Shown piece by piece: positions 62,133 through 64,000 of a stretch of DNA of 64,000 nt. Each line of letters begins with the position of its first letter. The first letter of the stretch is position 1. The position numbers and the translations under genes are program-made. The stretch comes from Holtermannia corniformis (Eukaryota > Basidiomycota > Tremellomycetes > Holtermanniales): contig BCIJ01000041.1 in NCBI GenBank assembly GCA_001599935.1, positions 55,419-119,418 of the forward strand. Reading direction: 5' to 3'. The notes beneath the pieces were generated by a model. It did not search any database, was not told the origin of the DNA, and was given only the letters and a program-made list of their open reading frames with translations.

Positions 62133-62441
62133 CTAACACCGCCTGCAATAATCAACGGCAGCTCGGATTTCTGGAACAGAGAGCAAGCTGTTCGTAACGC
62201 GTTCGGTTGCGGTATCACCGGTGGCGTGTGTGCCGTGCATGGCTTCCACAATGTACTTGACGGCTGCTTCGGATTCCTCTGCGCTGGGAGCAGCTTGCTC
62301 GTTCGCCGAGTCCCACTGTGGGAGCAGACTGAGGCCTCTGTCCATTGAGTTAATCGCGCGAAGGGCGAGAGGGCGCGTCGCACCGGTGACTGAAGTCGGT
62401 GCGACGAAGGGATTATCGTACGTGATCAGTGATTCGGACAT
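62133..62441 (-). CDS. small protein of a putative local paralogue family (member 2)
   Basis: A 102-residue single-exon frame starts MSESLITYDNPFVAPTSVTG. The central motif LRAINSMDRGLSLLPQW aligns with the DNGKTLIP motif of member 1. The C-terminus, RVTNSLLSVPEIRAAVDYC, aligns with FTDDLMTVPEIKSAVDAL of member 1. There is no signal peptide or membrane segment. The function is unknown. Confidence 0.55.
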   Translation of the reverse strand: MSESLITYDNPFVAPTSVTGATRPLALRAINSMDRGLSLLPQWDSANEQAAPSAEESEAAVKYIVEAMHGTHATGDTATERVTNSLLSVPEIRAAVDYCRRC

Positions 62442-62812
62442 GGCTGGGTTGCATGCATGAAGGGTGAGGCTGCGGTCAAGTACTTGATGAGCTGAATCCG
62501 TCCATTATCCTGCCGGAGTGGAAATTCCTAGTCTGAAGAAAGGAGGTGCTTACCCTGCCGAGACCCAACGTGGTACATAAGACGGTGAGAGCGGTATACT
62601 GTACAGATGATCAGAGTATTCAATTGCAGCGCGTTCACGCCGTTTGTAGTCGACGCAGGTCCCCTCCCAACCTCTGACCTGAATCGTATGTCCCATCAGT
62701 TCACTGCCCTGGGCTTGGGTGAAACTGTATGCATGCCTGATCTTGTACGCTTCTACAATGCCAAAGTGGTTATACTGATGAGCATCGTAATACGTCAGGC
62801 CTCTGGCTGGTG
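62442..62812. other. gene-free stretch between two small paralogues
   Basis: About 370 bp without supported coding sequence; it should contain the promoter of member 2. Confidence 0.35.
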
Positions 62813-63148
62813 TTAAGGCGCGTCCTTCTCTGTCGACGTCTGAGTCCCCTGGCTCTGTGCCTCCAGAAGGCTCTCGAGCGGTTTGGAGAACCCATTCCAG
62901 CTGTCCACAGTGTCAATCAGCGTTGAGTCTCCGCCCTGAGAGCCGATAATTGCTGAAATAGCCTGTTTCGTTTCAGAGAATGATGGCGTCCACGCACCCG
63001 GGTTCGACGAGATGTATGCTGGCTTCAATGTTTTTCCATCGTCGGTAGACATCACCGCTAGAAGGCGAAAACTCATGCCCTCAGGACACCCTTGCGTCGT
63101 TGATAGTGGGGTGCGGAAAAGCTTAACAGTACGCATGGTGCCTGACAT
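62813..63148 (-). CDS. small protein of a putative local paralogue family (member 3)
   Basis: An ATG at 63148 opens a 111-residue frame (MSGTMRTVKLF), which is the same MSGT start as member 1. The motif LLAVMSTDDGKTLKPAYIS matches member 1 closely. It is followed by a Ser/Gly region with a central SAIIGSQGG helix-turn and a polar C-terminus. There is no signal peptide or membrane segment. The open frame extends upstream of the ATG, so a longer protein is possible. Confidence 0.55.
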   Translation of the reverse strand: MSGTMRTVKLFRTPLSTTQGCPEGMSFRLLAVMSTDDGKTLKPAYISSNPGAWTPSFSETKQAISAIIGSQGGDSTLIDTVDSWNGFSKPLESLLEAQSQGTQTSTEKDAP

Positions 63149-63183
63149 TGTGTGAACGTTTCTGTCTCGATATTGCAAGCCTG

Positions 63184-63369
63184 TCAGTCGGTATCTTGGC
63201 TCAAGTTTTTCGCCTTCTCTGTTTTGAGTTCGTCCGCGCGTGTGGGCTGAAAGGAAGCGCATCTGAGTAGAGTCTCTGGTGTAATCGTCCATGGAGCGCC
63301 TTCCGGTTCGCGACTGAAAAGAGGTATCCACTTATCGTCACTATTGATCTTCCAGCCCATCAGAATCAT
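63184..63369 (-). CDS. possible small paralogue (member 4), 61 residues
   Basis: The frame reads MILMGWKINSDDKWIPLFSR, then EPEGAPWTITPETLLRCASF, and ends in a Lys/Glu-rich tail. The segment MGWKINSDDKWIPL resembles the S/T-x-D-D/N-G-K-x-L-x-P motif of members 1-3. A short upstream exon starting with ATG at 63413 (MSSDEAVK) could be spliced on. Support is weak because the frame is short. Confidence 0.35.
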   Translation of the reverse strand: MILMGWKINSDDKWIPLFSREPEGAPWTITPETLLRCASFQPTRADELKTEKAKNLSQDTD

Positions 63370-63429
63370 TGGGTAGTTGCCAGGACAACCTTAACTGCTT
63401 CGTCGCTGCTCATGTTTCGGCAAGAGAAA

Positions 63430-64000
63430 TTCAGTCATTGCAAGTCGTTGTTGGTAGTTGGGATGTGCCAGATCCCCCGCCCCTATCCTTACACGAGTGA
63501 TTGACCCTTGTGCAATACGATATCGACGTGCCTTCGCAATATCGACATTTCGACAAAGAGCGCTGCAGTGCACTCGGGGCGGGTGACGTCAATCAGAAGC
63601 GCACTGACCATCGTGAGCACGTCAGAGAAGGCTACCTGTGATCTGTGCTGACTTTGTTCGAGTATAGCGGCGGACACCCTGTTTGCGTCTCCCCACGCCC
63701 TCTGCAGATCGTCTGGGACTTGCACTTGGGTACACTCCTACCGGCCCATTGACCGTCGAACGACTGTGGTCAACCGTACGCACCATGCTCTACATTGCAG
63801 ACACAGTCGACAGTTATCATCAAGATGCATGATCTCCGCAAACCAGCCGACAGCATTCGAGTGCCTCGACGACGTGTCAAGCGCGGACAGAGCGTGTAAG
63901 ACCTGCAAGACGCAGCAAGTCTTGGTATGGTAGAGTGTATGCATCAACTGTACAAGTTGAGAGCGGTTATGGGTCCCGCCTCGGTCACGTGACTACACAC
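63430..64000. other. right edge of the window, no supported gene
   Basis: Minus-strand open frames at 63489-63725 and 63738-63947 are short and unrecognised. They may be exons of a gene continuing past the window, but no consistent splicing was found. Confidence 0.35.

Overview
The window looks like nuclear DNA of a basidiomycete fungus, probably a compact, yeast-like one; I cannot name the species. Protein genes are split by many short introns (mostly 40-80 nt) with GT(G/C)AGT donors and a strong CTGAC branch site just before the acceptor. Two secreted CPL1-like proteins, a division-I chitin synthase, fungal squalene synthase and a tuberin orthologue all fit that placement. I found no tRNA, rRNA, CRISPR, prokaryotic operon or intact transposon. 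Most gene models are spliced by hand from frame, motif and splice-site evidence, so the outer boundaries are better supported than every internal exon.

Layout, left to right. 1-0.8 kb: gene-poor, with a duplicated 14-nt hairpin and a GGAT microsatellite. 0.8-6.9 kb: a very long charged membrane protein of unknown function. 7-8.8 kb: a HAD sugar/glycerol phosphatase converging on a BUD20-type ribosome-export zinc finger. 9-14.7 kb: a DNAJC8/Spf31 J-protein and a small mitochondrial-type protein, transcribed away from a shared 211-bp promoter and each interrupted by a giant (about 2 kb) intron. 14.8-19.9 kb: a kinase-like gene with a frame break, a GPI-anchored Ser-rich protein, a single-pass membrane protein and a small anchored protein. 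20.1-24 kb: acetate kinase and the ALG3 mannosyltransferase. 25-35.5 kb: two CPL1-like secreted proteins flanking a mitochondrial carrier and a chitin synthase, with a degenerate 127-bp tandem repeat at 32.1-32.85 kb. 35.7-40.4 kb: enolase, the 3' end of an unidentified gene, and a small signal-peptide/Cys-rich/transmembrane protein. 40.7-53.8 kb: TSC2 (tuberin), CDC23/APC8, IWS1, a protein carrying a retroelement-type H2C2 integrase zinc finger, and a small ORF. 53.9-60.2 kb: squalene synthase (ERG9) and the spliceosomal kinase PRP4. 60.2-64 kb: a gene-poor tail with a same-strand cluster of tiny proteins that appear to be paralogues and match nothing I recognise.

The genes are mostly unrelated housekeeping functions: splicing (DNAJC8, PRP4), ribosome export (BUD20), elongation (IWS1), cell cycle (CDC23), TOR control (TSC2), glycolysis and acetate metabolism (enolase, acetate kinase), sterol and N-glycan synthesis (ERG9, ALG3) and the cell wall (chitin synthase, CPL1-like, GPI protein). 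The parts most worth a second look are the giant introns, the 127-bp repeat, the small paralogue cluster at the right end, and the domesticated integrase-type protein.
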